DNA of 64,000 nt from Paraburkholderia aspalathi (GTDB lineage Bacteria > Pseudomonadota > Gammaproteobacteria > Burkholderiales > Burkholderiaceae). The stretch covers positions 124,001 to 188,000 of the forward strand of contig NZ_FPBH01000003.1 of NCBI RefSeq assembly GCF_900116445.1, read 5' to 3'. The notes below the pieces were generated by a model. That model saw only the letters and a program-made list of their open reading frames with translations, was not told the origin of the DNA and searched no databases. Of this stretch, positions 10,686 through 19,596 are shown piece after piece; the first letter of the stretch is position 1; every line of letters begins with the position of its first letter. A program made the position numbers and the translations under genes.

Positions 10686-10870
10686 GTACTCTGCAGTCTG
10701 ATCGCGGGAACGGCAAGGCAGACGAAAAAGCGGCTCCGTTAGAGAGCCGCGGTCAGGGAGGAGCAGCCATCAGGGCGGAAGCACGCCGGTCTGCCCTGAT
10801 GGCTGGAATCTGGGAGAGATGGCGGCAGTGGAGAAAAAGTCAGCACAACGCATTGTGCGGCGAGCATCGG

Positions 10871-10902
10871 ACGCGCCGGCCTCATCGCCGGCGCGTTTTT
10901 TT
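10871..10902 (+). terminator. Rho-independent terminator after aceA
   Basis: A 10-bp stem, ACGCGCCGGC / GCCGGCGCGT, with a 6-base loop runs into a T-tract. It may also serve the convergent uspA gene. A weaker hairpin without a T-run (GCGGCTC...GAGCCGC) sits at ~10730-10750. Confidence 0.88.
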
Positions 10903-10945
10903 GCTATGCCGGTTTTGCGCGTGACGGGAATCGCGAGCGCGCGCC

Positions 10946-11380
10946 TCAGCGGTACACGATGACCGGAATCTTCGTATGCGTCAGGACCCGCTGCGTCTCG
11001 CTGCCGATCAGCAAACTGCCGAGACCACGCCGTCCATGCGACGCCATGAAAATCACGTCACAGGCACCCTGCTCCGCGGCTTCGATGATGCCGAGGTACG
11101 GCGCCGGATGCACGCTGGTGCGACTGTCGAACGCGACGCCGACGCGGCGCGCGGCCAGTTCCACTTCTCTCAGATGCACCTGCGCTTCACGCTCGCTGCG
11201 CTGCAGAAACTCGACCGGCGGCTCGATCACTACATCGGAGAACGGCGAGTATGGATATTGCGGCAGACACGCGTAGGCGGTAACGCGAGCACCGACGGCC
11301 TGCGCGAGATCGATGGCGCCGTCTATCGCTTTGCGTGACAGGTCTGAACCATCGGTCGGAACCAGGATGTGCCTGAACAT
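10946..11380 (-). CDS. Universal stress protein (UspA family)
   Basis: 144 residues, a single Usp domain. The N-terminus M-F-R-H-I-L-V-P-T-D-G-S-D-L-S and the C-terminal nucleotide-binding loop (G-R-R-G-L-G-S-L-L-I-G-S) indicate an ATP-binding type. The role is general stress and energy-limitation resistance, with no specific partner visible. The gene is convergent with aceA and separated by ~240 bp from the next minus-strand gene (lysR). Confidence 0.92.
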   Translation of the reverse strand: MFRHILVPTDGSDLSRKAIDGAIDLAQAVGARVTAYACLPQYPYSPFSDVVIEPPVEFLQRSEREAQVHLREVELAARRVGVAFDSRTSVHPAPYLGIIEAAEQGACDVIFMASHGRRGLGSLLIGSETQRVLTHTKIPVIVYR

Positions 11381-11617
11381 GATGCCCTCCGTCGCCGGCT
11401 GCGTGCAGCGCGGCGTCAGCGTCCCACGAGGCGCGGCTTGGAAACCGCTTCAATCGATTGTAGGTCGCAGAAACGCGCTCAAGGCCGTCGTGCGGGTCTG
11501 TCCGCATATCGAAAACCCGCTGCGCGGATCCGCATGGCAGTTGTGTGTCGCGGTTGTGCAGGACGGCATAAGGGGCCGTTGTGCCTGATCAACGGACCGC
11601 CGGACCGCAGCCGCAAC

Positions 11618-12529
11618 TCAGCCGCCCTCGCCCCAGTAATCAGGATGGCCGTACGTATGCTTGAGAAAGTCCAGAAACAGCCGGACCCGCAGCGGCAAAT
11701 GCCGACGCTGCGGAAAAACCGCATGGATGCCGATCGGCGGCGCGGCGAACTCGTCGAGCACGCTCACCAGCCGGCCAGCCGCGATATCCGTGCCGACCTC
11801 CCACCACGAGCGCCATGCGAGCCCGTAACCCTCGAGACACCACTCGTGCAGCACGGCGCCGTCCGAGCATTCCATCGTGCCGGACACCTTGATCGACACG
11901 ACCTTGTCCCCCTGCTGGAACATCCAGCCGCGCTGCTGGTTGGCGCTCGCACCGAGCGCGAGGCAGTTGTGATGCGCGAGATCGGCCAGCGTATGCGGCG
12001 AACCGCGCCGGCTCAGATACGACGGCGAAGCCACGCATACGCGGCGGTTCTCACCGAGCTTGAGCGACACCAGCGACGAATCCGGCAATTCGCCCAGACG
12101 CACGGCGCAGTCGAAGCCCTCGTTGACGAGGTCGACCAGCCGGTCGGACAGGTCGAGCGTAATCGATACATCCGGATGCGCGACCGTAAACGCGGGCACC
12201 AGGGGCGCAACATGCCGGCGCCCAAACCCGGCCGGCGCCGACAGCCGCAAATGGCCGCTCGCCTTCACGCCGCCCGCCGACACGCTGGCCTCGGCGTTTT
12301 GCATATCGTGGATGACTCGCTGGCAATCTTCGAGAAACGCCGAGCCCTCGAAGGTCAGCGTGATCTTGCGCGTGGTGCGCACCAGCAATTTGACGCCGAG
12401 ACGCTCTTCGAGCGCATCGATGCGGCGGCCGATGATCGCGGGCGCGACGCCTTCGGCGAGCGCCGCGGCGGACAGGCTGCCCTTGGCCGCGACGGTAACG
12501 AAAGTCTCGATCTGCTTGAAACGATCCAT
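11618..12529 (-). CDS. LysR-family transcriptional regulator
   Basis: 303 residues. Residues 1-60 form the winged helix-turn-helix (MDRFKQIETFVTVAAKGSLS ... RRIDALEERLGVKLLVRTTR); the rest is a LysR substrate-binding domain. ATG 12529 is the canonical start; the frame is open further upstream into the divergent promoter. It is divergent from the HAD gene (178 bp between starts), so it may control the HAD/aceB genes in the classical LysR arrangement. That is inference; the inducer is unknown. Confidence 0.9.
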   Translation of the reverse strand: MDRFKQIETFVTVAAKGSLSAAALAEGVAPAIIGRRIDALEERLGVKLLVRTTRKITLTFEGSAFLEDCQRVIHDMQNAEASVSAGGVKASGHLRLSAPAGFGRRHVAPLVPAFTVAHPDVSITLDLSDRLVDLVNEGFDCAVRLGELPDSSLVSLKLGENRRVCVASPSYLSRRGSPHTLADLAHHNCLALGASANQQRGWMFQQGDKVVSIKVSGTMECSDGAVLHEWCLEGYGLAWRSWWEVGTDIAAGRLVSVLDEFAAPPIGIHAVFPQRRHLPLRVRLFLDFLKHTYGHPDYWGEGG

Positions 12530-12707
12530 GGGGAACGGAGCCGCGCGCCTCGAAGGATGTCCCTTTGGGGGCGTTTGTGCTGGAAAGTGGTCGGTGCGCG
12601 TCAGATTAGGTGCATGAAAGTAAAAGATCAAGTGATGTTTAGCCTCTTTTTTAGCGTATGGCATCACTAATACAATCCATCCTGACCTCTGATAGGAGTG
12701 CACGGCA

Positions 12708-13568
12708 ATGTCGGCCACAACGACACCCTTCCCCAAAGCAGTGATTTTCGACGCGTACGGCACGCTTTTCGACGTGCATTCGGTGATCGCTGCCGCGGAG
12801 CAGATGTTCCCGGGCCACGGCGACGCGCTCTCGCAGTTGTGGCGCCAGAAACAGATCGAATACACGCAGCTGCGCACGCTCGCCGATCCGGCCGGTGCGC
12901 CCGGTGCACATTACCGGCCGTTCTGGGACATCACGCTCGACGCCTTGCGCTTCGCCGCCAAGAAACTGCATCTCACGCTGGGCCGTGCGGCCGAGAAGCG
13001 TCTGATGGACGAATATGCGTGCCTGTCCGCTTTTCCCGATGCCGTGCCCGCGCTGCGCCAGTTGCGCGACGCGCCTTCAGCGTCGTCCGGATCCACATCC
13101 GCGCCTGCTGGCGCCAAAGCCGGGGCAGGCGCGAATTCAACAAGGCCCGGTCTCGCGATCCTCTCGAACGGCAATCCGCAAATGCTCGACATCGCCGTGA
13201 AGAGCGCCGGCATGACGCGCCTGTTCGACCATGTCCTGTCCGTCGACACGGTACGCGCCTACAAACCCTCGCCCGCGGCCTACACACTCGGCACGCAAGC
13301 CTTCAACGCTGAACCGCGCGAGATCGTCTTCGTGTCGTCGAACGGCTGGGACGTGGCAGGCGCGGGCTGGTTCGGCTTCACAACTTTCTGGCTTAACCGG
13401 CAAAACGCACCAGCCGAAGAACTGGGCGTCACGCCGCATGGCGCGGGCGGAGGCATGAACGATCTGCTCGCTTTTCTGAAGTCCCTCGCGTCGCCCGGCC
13501 GCAATAACGGCGCGGGCAGCACCGGCAATCCCGCTGGCAGCCGCACACGCCACAGCCCTGGCGCATGA
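12708..13568 (+). CDS. HAD superfamily hydrolase, haloacid dehalogenase type II
   Basis: 286 residues. Motif I is F-D-A-Y-G-T-L-F-D (nucleophile Asp near residue 15); motif II is L-S-N-G-N-P-Q-M-L; the conserved Lys lies in Y-K-P-S-P-A-A-Y; and S-S-N-G-W-D-V-A-G-A is the type II L-2-haloacid dehalogenase signature. The typical reaction gives 2-hydroxy acids from L-2-haloacids, e.g. glycolate from chloroacetate. An Ala/Gly/Ser-rich insert (~residues 125-143) and a low-complexity C-terminal tail make it longer than the usual ~225-240 residues. It lies 83 bp upstream of aceB and divergent from lysR. Confidence 0.88.
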   Translation: MSATTTPFPKAVIFDAYGTLFDVHSVIAAAEQMFPGHGDALSQLWRQKQIEYTQLRTLADPAGAPGAHYRPFWDITLDALRFAAKKLHLTLGRAAEKRLMDEYACLSAFPDAVPALRQLRDAPSASSGSTSAPAGAKAGAGANSTRPGLAILSNGNPQMLDIAVKSAGMTRLFDHVLSVDTVRAYKPSPAAYTLGTQAFNAEPREIVFVSSNGWDVAGAGWFGFTTFWLNRQNAPAEELGVTPHGAGGGMNDLLAFLKSLASPGRNNGAGSTGNPAGSRTRHSPGA

Positions 13569-13651
13569 CAGCTACCACCTCGATCCCGGGACGCAATTCA
13601 ACCGCATCTCAACATTTGCACCTTTGCAATCTGACCGACCAAGGAGAAACC

Positions 13652-15262
13652 ATGGCGAATCCGCTGTCATCGCAATCATCGCTGTCGCTGCCGCAGGGCA
13701 TGGAAATCACGGCTGAGATCAAGCCGGGCTATGAAGCAATCCTCACCCGCGAAGCGCTCGAGCTCGTCGCCGCGCTGCATCGCACGTTTGAACCGCGCCG
13801 TCAGCAACTGCTGCAGGCGCGTGTGGAACGCACCAAACGTCTCGACGCCGGCGAGCGCCCCGACTTCCTCGCCGAAACGAAAAGCGTGCGTGACGGCGAC
13901 TGGAAGATCGCGCCGCTGCCGCAGGATCTGCAATGCCGCCGCGTGGAAATCACCGGACCGGTCGAGCGCAAGATGATCATCAACGCGCTGAATTCGGGCG
14001 CGGATTCGTACATGACCGACTTCGAAGATTCGAATGCGCCGAGCTGGGACAACCAGATTACCGGTCATATCAATCTGAAGGACGCAGTGCGCCGCACGAT
14101 TTCGCTCGAACAGAATGGCAAGTCGTACACGCTGAACGACAAGATCGCTACGTTGATCGTGCGTCCGCGCGGCTGGCATCTGGACGAAAAGCATGTGACG
14201 GTGGACGGCAAGCGCGTCTCCGGCGGCATCTTCGATTTCGCGCTCTTCATGGTTCACAACGCGAAGGAACAGGTTGCGCGCGGCACGGCGCCCTACTTCT
14301 ATCTGCCGAAGATGGAGAGCCATCTGGAAGCGCGTCTGTGGAACGACATCTTCCTCGCCGCACAGGAAGCCGTCGGCGTGCCGCGCGGCACGATTCGCGC
14401 GACCGTTCTGATCGAGACGATCGTCGCCGCATTCGAAATGGACGAGATCCTGTACGAGCTGCGCGAACACAGCTCGGGTCTGAACGCCGGCCGTTGGGAC
14501 TACATCTTCTCGGCGATCAAGAAGTTCAAGAACGACCGCGATTTCTGTCTCGCCGACCGCTCGCAGATCACGATGACCTCGCCGTTCATGCGTGCGTACG
14601 CGCTGCTGTTGCTGAAGACCTGCCATCGCCGCAATGCGCCGGCAATCGGCGGCATGAGCGCGCTGATTCCGATCAAGAACGATCCGGCCGCCAACGACAA
14701 GGCCATGGGTGGCGTGCGCTCGGACAAGGCGCGCGATGCCGGCGACGGTTACGACGGTGGCTGGGTCGCACATCCGGGCCTCGTGCCGATCGCGATGGAA
14801 GAATTCGTCAAGGTGCTCGGCGACAAGCCGAATCAGATCGGCAAGCAACGCGACGACGTGCTCGTCACGGCGACCGACCTGACGGACTTCCGCCCGGAAG
14901 CGCCGATCACCGAAGGCGGTTTGCGCAACAACATCAACGTCGGCATTCACTACCTGGGTTCGTGGCTCGCAGGCAATGGCTGCGTGCCGATTCACAACCT
15001 GATGGAGGACGCCGCCACCGCCGAGATCTCGCGCTCGCAAGTGTGGCAATGGATTCGCTCGCCGAAGGGCAAGCTCGAAGACGGCCGCAAGGTCACGGCC
15101 GAGCTGGTGCGCGAGTTGTCGGCACAGGAGCTCGACAAGGTGAAGCAGGCAGTCGGCGGCGATACGAAGCCGTACGATCGCGCTGCACAAATCTTCGAAG
15201 AGATGTCGACGTCGGAGCAGTTCACCGACTTCCTGACGCTGCCGCTGTACGAGGAAATCTGA
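13652..15262 (+). CDS. aceB: Malate synthase A
   Basis: 536 residues, typical for malate synthase A. It condenses glyoxylate with acetyl-CoA to malate, completing the glyoxylate shunt. Seen: D-F-E-D-S-N-A-P-S-W-D-N, R-P-R-G-W-H-L-D-E-K-H, R-A-T-V-L-I-E-T and G-R-W-D-Y-I-F-S. ATG 13652 follows a strong AAGGAGA site; the frame is open upstream to 13565 with no family support. A terminator lies ~110 bp downstream. Confidence 0.97.
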   Translation: MANPLSSQSSLSLPQGMEITAEIKPGYEAILTREALELVAALHRTFEPRRQQLLQARVERTKRLDAGERPDFLAETKSVRDGDWKIAPLPQDLQCRRVEITGPVERKMIINALNSGADSYMTDFEDSNAPSWDNQITGHINLKDAVRRTISLEQNGKSYTLNDKIATLIVRPRGWHLDEKHVTVDGKRVSGGIFDFALFMVHNAKEQVARGTAPYFYLPKMESHLEARLWNDIFLAAQEAVGVPRGTIRATVLIETIVAAFEMDEILYELREHSSGLNAGRWDYIFSAIKKFKNDRDFCLADRSQITMTSPFMRAYALLLLKTCHRRNAPAIGGMSALIPIKNDPAANDKAMGGVRSDKARDAGDGYDGGWVAHPGLVPIAMEEFVKVLGDKPNQIGKQRDDVLVTATDLTDFRPEAPITEGGLRNNINVGIHYLGSWLAGNGCVPIHNLMEDAATAEISRSQVWQWIRSPKGKLEDGRKVTAELVRELSAQELDKVKQAVGGDTKPYDRAAQIFEEMSTSEQFTDFLTLPLYEEI

Positions 15263-15368
15263 GGCATCTGTGCCTCATGCATCAGCAATAACGACGTCGT
15301 ACCAGGCCCGCTTTCAGCAGCCACGCAAGATGAAAGAGCGGCCTGGGTCACAAGGCTGACCGACCGGG

Positions 15369-15405
15369 CGGCCCGACAGGCGTATGCCTGCCGGGCCGTT
15401 TTTTT
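15369..15405 (+). terminator. Rho-independent terminator after aceB
   Basis: A long stem (CGGCCCGACAGGC / GCCTGCCGGGCCG, one mismatched pair, GTAT loop) followed by seven T. It lies between aceB and the convergent gamma-glutamylcyclotransferase-like gene. Confidence 0.9.
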
Positions 15406-15500
15406 ATGTGCTCGTTGTGCGCCGGTGATGCGCTCGCGATGTGCGCGTCATGCATTGGTTATGCTGCGGCGCGCTCGCCGTGGGCCAGCCATACACCCTG

Positions 15501-15902
15501 TCAGCGCGTGCTGCGGTACTCGACCCAATCACCCGACCTGATTTCCGGAAGCCCCTTCGCCGCCTGAGGCGCAACCGGATAGAACCGGCAGTTCACGACG
15601 TTACCGTCGACTTTCACCATCACTTCCCGCGCGAGGAATCGATCTTCAACACCGGGATACACGGCTTCGATCTCGTCGAGCACCGCAACCAGTTCATCGT
15701 CGATTTCGTAGACGTCGCCCGTGACGTCTACGCCCGCTTCGTCGACCACCAGACCCGGATACAAGCCAAAGTCGAATAGATGGCCGCGCACCGTGGCCGT
15801 GCCGAGCAGATTGGGCGCGGCGATCTCGTTGCGCGCCGCAGCCTCTCTAAGGTCGTTCACTTCACCGGCTCGCAACGTGCCGTATACAAAAACGGTCTGC
15901 AT
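15501..15902 (-). CDS. Gamma-glutamylcyclotransferase-like (GGCT/AIG2-like) protein
   Basis: 133 residues. The start MQTVFVYGTLRAGEVNDLR carries the Y-G-T-L-R substrate-binding loop typical of GGCT/AIG2-like proteins, and D-E-I-E-A-V-Y-P-G holds the likely catalytic Glu. The exact substrate (gamma-glutamyl peptides or another) cannot be decided. ATG 15902 is chosen because it begins directly at the conserved strand; the upstream open frame is intergenic. It is downstream of rraA in the same direction (56 bp). Confidence 0.82.
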   Translation of the reverse strand: MQTVFVYGTLRAGEVNDLREAAARNEIAAPNLLGTATVRGHLFDFGLYPGLVVDEAGVDVTGDVYEIDDELVAVLDEIEAVYPGVEDRFLAREVMVKVDGNVVNCRFYPVAPQAAKGLPEIRSGDWVEYRSTR

Positions 15903-15958
15903 CGTCGTTTGTTCTCCTTGATGATGAGTTCGGCTTGCCCCCGGCTGTTGCCTAGGGT

Positions 15959-16453
15959 TCAGTTCAGCGGCGCGCTCGCCACCAGCACGCCGTCGATATC
16001 CACATAGATCCATTCGCCCGGACGTACCAGCGCGCCCGGCAATTGCACCGGCACGTCGCGCTCGCCTGTGCCGAGCTTCTTGCCACGCCGTGGGCAGGTC
16101 GTCAGCGCCGCGACGCCGACATTGACTTCATTGAGCTCAAGCGCGTCTCGCACGCAGCCGTTCAGCACGATGCCCGCCCAGCCATTCTGTTCGGCGATTT
16201 GCGCGAGGTTGCCGCCCACGAGGGCGCAACGCAGACTGCCACCACCGTCGACGACCAGCACCCGGCCGGCGCCCTTCTCCTCGAGCGTGGCGCGCACGAG
16301 CGCGTTGTCTTCGAACACCTTCAGCGTGACCGCCTCGCCGCTGAAACACTCGGCACGGCTGAAGAGATGAAAGACCGGTTCGAGCACACGCAGTGTGCCC
16401 AGCGCCAGTTGGTCCTCGTGTGCGTCGCACAAGTCGGCGGTTGCAAAACTCAT
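15959..16453 (-). CDS. rraA: RraA-like protein (RNase E activity regulator / HMG aldolase family)
   Basis: 164 residues. Seen: T-A-D-L-C-D-A at the N-terminus, then [21 protein letters not shown] and [10 protein letters not shown], the RraA/HMG-CHA aldolase family core. Family members either inhibit RNase E or act as 4-hydroxy-4-methyl-2-oxoglutarate aldolases. The G-G-x-x and R-D residues used for metal/substrate binding in the aldolases are present, so either role is possible. Confidence 0.88.
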   Translation of the reverse strand: MSFATADLCDAHEDQLALGTLRVLEPVFHLFSRAECFSGEAVTLKVFEDNALVRATLEEKGAGRVLVVDGGGSLRCALVGGNLAQIAEQNGWAGIVLNGCVRDALELNEVNVGVAALTTCPRRGKKLGTGERDVPVQLPGALVRPGEWIYVDIDGVLVASAPLN

Positions 16454-16682
16454 GACCTTCTCCTCGGGATCCGTGCAATCGGGACATTATGCAACGTTGA
16501 CTCCGACGTAACACCTACAATGAGAGGCTCGCGGTGGTTTTGGGTCTGGGCCTTTGGGTCTTGCTTAGCCCGCGCGCTCAGGTCCGCGCTTGATGGCTCT
16601 ATGCGTGAGCGCTCCCTGCTTGCGGGTTGCGCGCATACATCCACTGCGTTTTTGCGTTCCATCCATTGGATCGATCTTCAAG

Positions 16683-17552
16683 ATGAATTCGTCCACTGAC
16701 TCAGCCCTGTCGAGCCAGGTCCACTTCGCCGACATCCCGCCCGAATTCCAGCCGACGCAAACGCACCCGATCCGCGTGCGCTCGCGGCTGATGCCTTCGG
16801 GCTGGCGTATCGCGCGACACACGCATGCATGGGCCCAAGTGGCCTATGCATCACGCGGCGTGCTGCGGGTTGCGACGACCGGCACGACGTGGATGGTGCC
16901 GCCATCCCGGGCGATCTGGGTGCCGCCGCACGTGACGCACGAAGTGGTCGCAGTCGAAGATGCATTTCTGCGCACGCTCTACATCACCGAAAGCACGGTT
17001 CCGGCCGGACTGGATACGCCGCGCGTGGTCGAAGTATCGGATCTGCTACGCGAAGTCATCGCCGCGCTCGACACACCAGGCATCTCGGCGACGCGCGAAC
17101 AATTGCTAGGCGCCCTTGCACTCGATGAACTGACGCGTTCGGAGCCGCTGCCGCTATCCGTGCCGATGCCGAACGAAAAGCGTTTGCGCGCGTTGTGCGA
17201 GGCCGTGATCGCAGACCCGACGCATGGCGAATCGCTCGAACAATGGGCATCGAGCGTGGGAGCGAGTACGCGCACGATTGCGCGGCTGTTTCGTCAGGAG
17301 TTGGGCGTGAGCTTTTCGCAATGGCGTCAGCAGGCCATTCTCGCGCGCGCGATTCCGCTGTTGAGCCAGGGGCGGCCGCTTTCACATGTGGCGCAAGAGC
17401 TTGGCTATCAGAGTCAGAGTGCGTTCTCGGCCATGTTCCGGCGAGCATTCGGCGAAAGCCCACGAGCGTTCATCGAGCGTGGCGCTGAACATCGTGTAGA
17501 GAGTGGAGATCGCGGCGATAGCGAGGCGGACGAAGAGACCGCGCAAAAGTGA
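16683..17552 (+). CDS. AraC-family transcriptional regulator
   Basis: 289 residues. An N-terminal cupin-like sensor (R-H-T-H-A-W-A-Q-V-A-Y-A-S-R-G) precedes two C-terminal helix-turn-helix units (S-T-R-T-I-A-R-L-F-R-Q-E-L-G and V-A-Q-E-L-G-Y-Q-S-Q-S-A-F-S-A-M-F-R-R-A-F-G). ATG 16683 begins MNSSTDSALSSQVHFAD. It is of the same subtype as the AraC gene at 56607. Target genes are not evident. Confidence 0.88.
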   Translation: MNSSTDSALSSQVHFADIPPEFQPTQTHPIRVRSRLMPSGWRIARHTHAWAQVAYASRGVLRVATTGTTWMVPPSRAIWVPPHVTHEVVAVEDAFLRTLYITESTVPAGLDTPRVVEVSDLLREVIAALDTPGISATREQLLGALALDELTRSEPLPLSVPMPNEKRLRALCEAVIADPTHGESLEQWASSVGASTRTIARLFRQELGVSFSQWRQQAILARAIPLLSQGRPLSHVAQELGYQSQSAFSAMFRRAFGESPRAFIERGAEHRVESGDRGDSEADEETAQK

Positions 17553-17591
17553 CGGCGTAAAGCGTAACCGCCAGCCACTCGCCGCAGTGCG

Positions 17592-18056
17592 TCAAACGCG
17601 CCGCGCCAGATGACGGATCGCCCCGAGTTGCGCCAGACGCGGCCCCGCCAGCTTGTACCCCTTGCGCTGGTACAGCCGCGCGGCAGGATTGTCGACGAAC
17701 ACGCGCAACTGCAACTCGCGCAGCCCGCGCTCGCGCGCCCATTGATGCGACATATCGAGCAGATACGTGCCGGCGCCGAGGCGCCGATGCCCTTCGGCAA
17801 TCTGCACGTCGCGGATATGCAGCGAATCGCCTTCCTGGGTGATGCGCAGCACACCGATCGGCGTACCGTCCACTTCGAGAATGAAATTCTCCGACTCGCG
17901 CCAACTGCCGAGAAACAGATCGCCACGCCACACCAGATGGTGCCGACGATAGTAGCCGCCCATGTTATTGCGGGTCAGCGCTTCGGCGAACTCGAAATCG
18001 TCCATGCTGGCCGGGCGCAGATGAAACGGTGACGGAGCTTCGGTTGGATCGAACAT
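17592..18056 (-). CDS. GNAT family N-acetyltransferase
   Basis: 154 residues. The acetyl-CoA loop region is H-I-R-D-V-Q-I-A-E-G-H-R-R-L-G-A-G-T-Y-L-L, and the C-terminal motif is V-D-N-P-A-A-R-L-Y-Q-R-K-G-Y. Substrate unknown. ATG 18056 (MFDPTEAPSPFHLRPA) fits the family start; the upstream frame runs into the tRNA terminator. It is convergent with the AraC gene. Confidence 0.85.
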   Translation of the reverse strand: MFDPTEAPSPFHLRPASMDDFEFAEALTRNNMGGYYRRHHLVWRGDLFLGSWRESENFILEVDGTPIGVLRITQEGDSLHIRDVQIAEGHRRLGAGTYLLDMSHQWARERGLRELQLRVFVDNPAARLYQRKGYKLAGPRLAQLGAIRHLARRV

Positions 18057-18169
18057 GGTGGAACGACGAAGATGAGTCGGGTCAACGGTAAAACAGGCCA
18101 CGCGCGCTGGCAATGGCTGTTTGTCCCGAGCATACCCGGACGATACCCAGGCGAACCGGCTGCGGAAAT

Positions 18170-18204
18170 AAAAAAAGCCCACTTCTCTCGAAGTGGGCTT
18201 CTTA
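18170..18204 (-). terminator. Terminator of the first tRNA-Glu/tRNA-Asp unit
   Basis: Stem GCCCACTTC / GAAGTGGGC with a TCTC loop; on the minus strand it is followed by a run of seven U. It lies directly after the 3' end of the minus-strand tRNA-Asp. Confidence 0.9.
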
Positions 18205-18209
18205 AAATC

Positions 18210-18286
18210 TGGCGGAGCGGACGGGACTCGAACCCGCGACCCCCGGCGTGACAGGCCGGTATTCTAACCAACTGAACTACCGCTCC
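18210..18286 (-). tRNA. tRNA-Asp (GTC)
   Basis: 77 nt with encoded CCA. On the minus strand the acceptor stem begins GGAGCGG and pairs with CCGCTCC; the anticodon loop is C-T-G-T-C-A-C (GTC); the T-loop is GGTTCGAGTCC. Second gene of a Glu-Asp unit. Confidence 0.97.
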
Positions 18287-18369
18287 AGATTTTTGCACCG
18301 TGGCAAATGAGCTTGGCTCATTTACCACTTGCACCGCTCATACTGCTAACCGAGCGACGCCTATGTTGC

Positions 18370-18445
18370 TGGCGTCCCCTAGGGGATTCGAACCCCTGTA
18401 CTCACCGTGAAAGGGTGATGTCCTAGGCCTCTAGACGAAGGGGAC
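18370..18445 (-). tRNA. tRNA-Glu (TTC)
   Basis: 76 nt with encoded CCA. Acceptor stem GTCCCCT / AGGGGAC, anticodon loop C-T-T-T-C-A (TTC), T-loop GGTTCGAATCC. Identical in sequence to the copy at 18666-18741 as far as I compared. Confidence 0.97.
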
Positions 18446-18469
18446 AACGTACTGCTTACACCTTTAATG

Positions 18470-18504
18470 AAAAAGCCCGTTCAGGTTTGTATGAACGGGC
18501 TTTG
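18470..18504 (-). terminator. Terminator of the second tRNA-Glu/tRNA-Asp unit
   Basis: A 12-bp stem, AAAGCCCGTTCA / TGAACGGGCTTT, with an 8-base loop. On the minus strand the stem ends in a U-rich run. It sits 2-3 bp after the 3' end of the upstream tRNA-Asp and separates the two tRNA units. Confidence 0.85.
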
Positions 18505-18506
18505 TC

Positions 18507-18583
18507 TGGCGGAGTGGACGGGACTCGAACCCGCGACCCCCGGCGTGACAGGCCGGTATTCTAACCAACTGAACTACCACTCC
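18507..18583 (-). tRNA. tRNA-Asp (GTC), second copy
   Basis: 77 nt with CCA. Same as the first copy except that the acceptor stem is GGAGTGG / CCACTCC, a compensated C:G to T:A pair change. Anticodon GTC. Confidence 0.97.
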
Positions 18584-18665
18584 AGTTTGCCTATCATGAC
18601 TTGCGAGCGTTGGTTTTTTCTCTGCAAGCTGCGCTGCTTTACTACTACCAAGCGACGCTGATGTT

Positions 18666-18741
18666 TGGCGTCCCCTAGGGGATTCGAACCCCTGTACTCA
18701 CCGTGAAAGGGTGATGTCCTAGGCCTCTAGACGAAGGGGAC
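18666..18741 (-). tRNA. tRNA-Glu (TTC), second copy
   Basis: 76 nt with CCA, anticodon TTC. First gene of the upstream Glu-Asp-terminator unit in the direction of transcription. Confidence 0.97.
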
Positions 18742-19386
18742 ATAATCTTTTCAGATTTGTCTTTATCTTGCTGCTAATTCACGCTAACTTCGTTTTCGTC
18801 AGCAGCAAAGACCGATATTCTAACTACATTACAGCTGTTTGTGAAGTCTTTTTTGCTACAAGCTCCAGACTTCGGAACGACTTCACTCTGCTCTGATGGG
18901 GTAAGCGGGATCGAAAAATTCCCTGCAGACCTGCGCCACCAAAGGCTCTCGTGAATCACGAGCCCCATCGGGTACGACTTGGGGTACATGATCTACGATT
19001 TGACGCTTTCCAACAACATCTCGCTCTGAAACACCCTCTTGCAACTTGTCCCGGAAGTCACAGCAGCGAAGAACGCAATTATACGCAGCTACCTTTTCAC
19101 CGCGCAAGAATTTTCTTTCACCGCCCTATCCGACGTCCAGACGGCCTTCGGATGCCTATGCACCCGAAGCACCTAGCCCATGTGTGCCAAGTGCAAAAGC
19201 CGCTCTATCAACAGAAGATCGCCGAGACGCGAACACAACCATATCAAGATTGAGAGAGGCCGCCATGCCGACCTTCGCCGGGTTGTACTGCATCCGTGAT
19301 GCCGGGTCGCGGTACAGATTCCATCGTCGTCCGCTCCGGAAGCTCTTGTCGCGCGAGGCAATCGATCAATAACCCCGAAATGAAGA
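18742..19386. other. Gene-free interval between tRNAs and siderophore locus
   Basis: About 645 bp with no supportable gene. The short open frames here have no recognisable motifs, and the base composition is lower in GC than the flanks. The tRNA promoter must lie at its left end. I see no integrase, direct-repeat att site or insertion sequence. Confidence 0.6.
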
Positions 19387-19401
19387 TGAGAATCATTCTC
19401 A
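19387..19401. promoter_or_regulatory. Fur box upstream of mbtH
   Basis: TGAGAATCATTCTCA is a perfect 7-1-7 inverted repeat matching the core Fur-binding pattern TGATAATNATTATCA in 13 of 15 positions. It ends 4 bp before a -35 element, so Fe-Fur binding would block the promoter of the biosynthetic operon. Confidence 0.9.
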
Positions 19402-19405
19402 TTCC

Positions 19406-19434
19406 TTGACGGACTTCCTACGTTGCCCTATTCT
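19406..19434 (+). promoter_or_regulatory. Sigma-70 promoter of the siderophore biosynthesis operon
   Basis: TTGACG (19406-19411), 17 bp spacer, TATTCT (19429-19434). It sits directly downstream of the Fur box and ~160 bp upstream of the mbtH start codon. The good housekeeping-type elements and the lack of a nearby ECF sigma gene suggest direct Fur repression rather than control by an iron-starvation sigma factor. Confidence 0.72.
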
Positions 19435-19596
19435 GCTTATCAATCTTCAAGCCCGCGTATCCACGCAAGAAATTAGAGATACCGCCGAAAGAATTCGCAA
19501 TGCTAGCGGTTCGCGAACCCTTTCACGCATGCAATTCAACCACTCTAAAAACCTATTCCTTTGGCATAGGTAATTTGGATTACTAACGAGGAAAAT

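Noticed and set aside
19046..19372. 108-codon plus-strand open frame before the Fur box
   Set aside because: No motif, poor start context, Arg/Ser-rich composition like noise.
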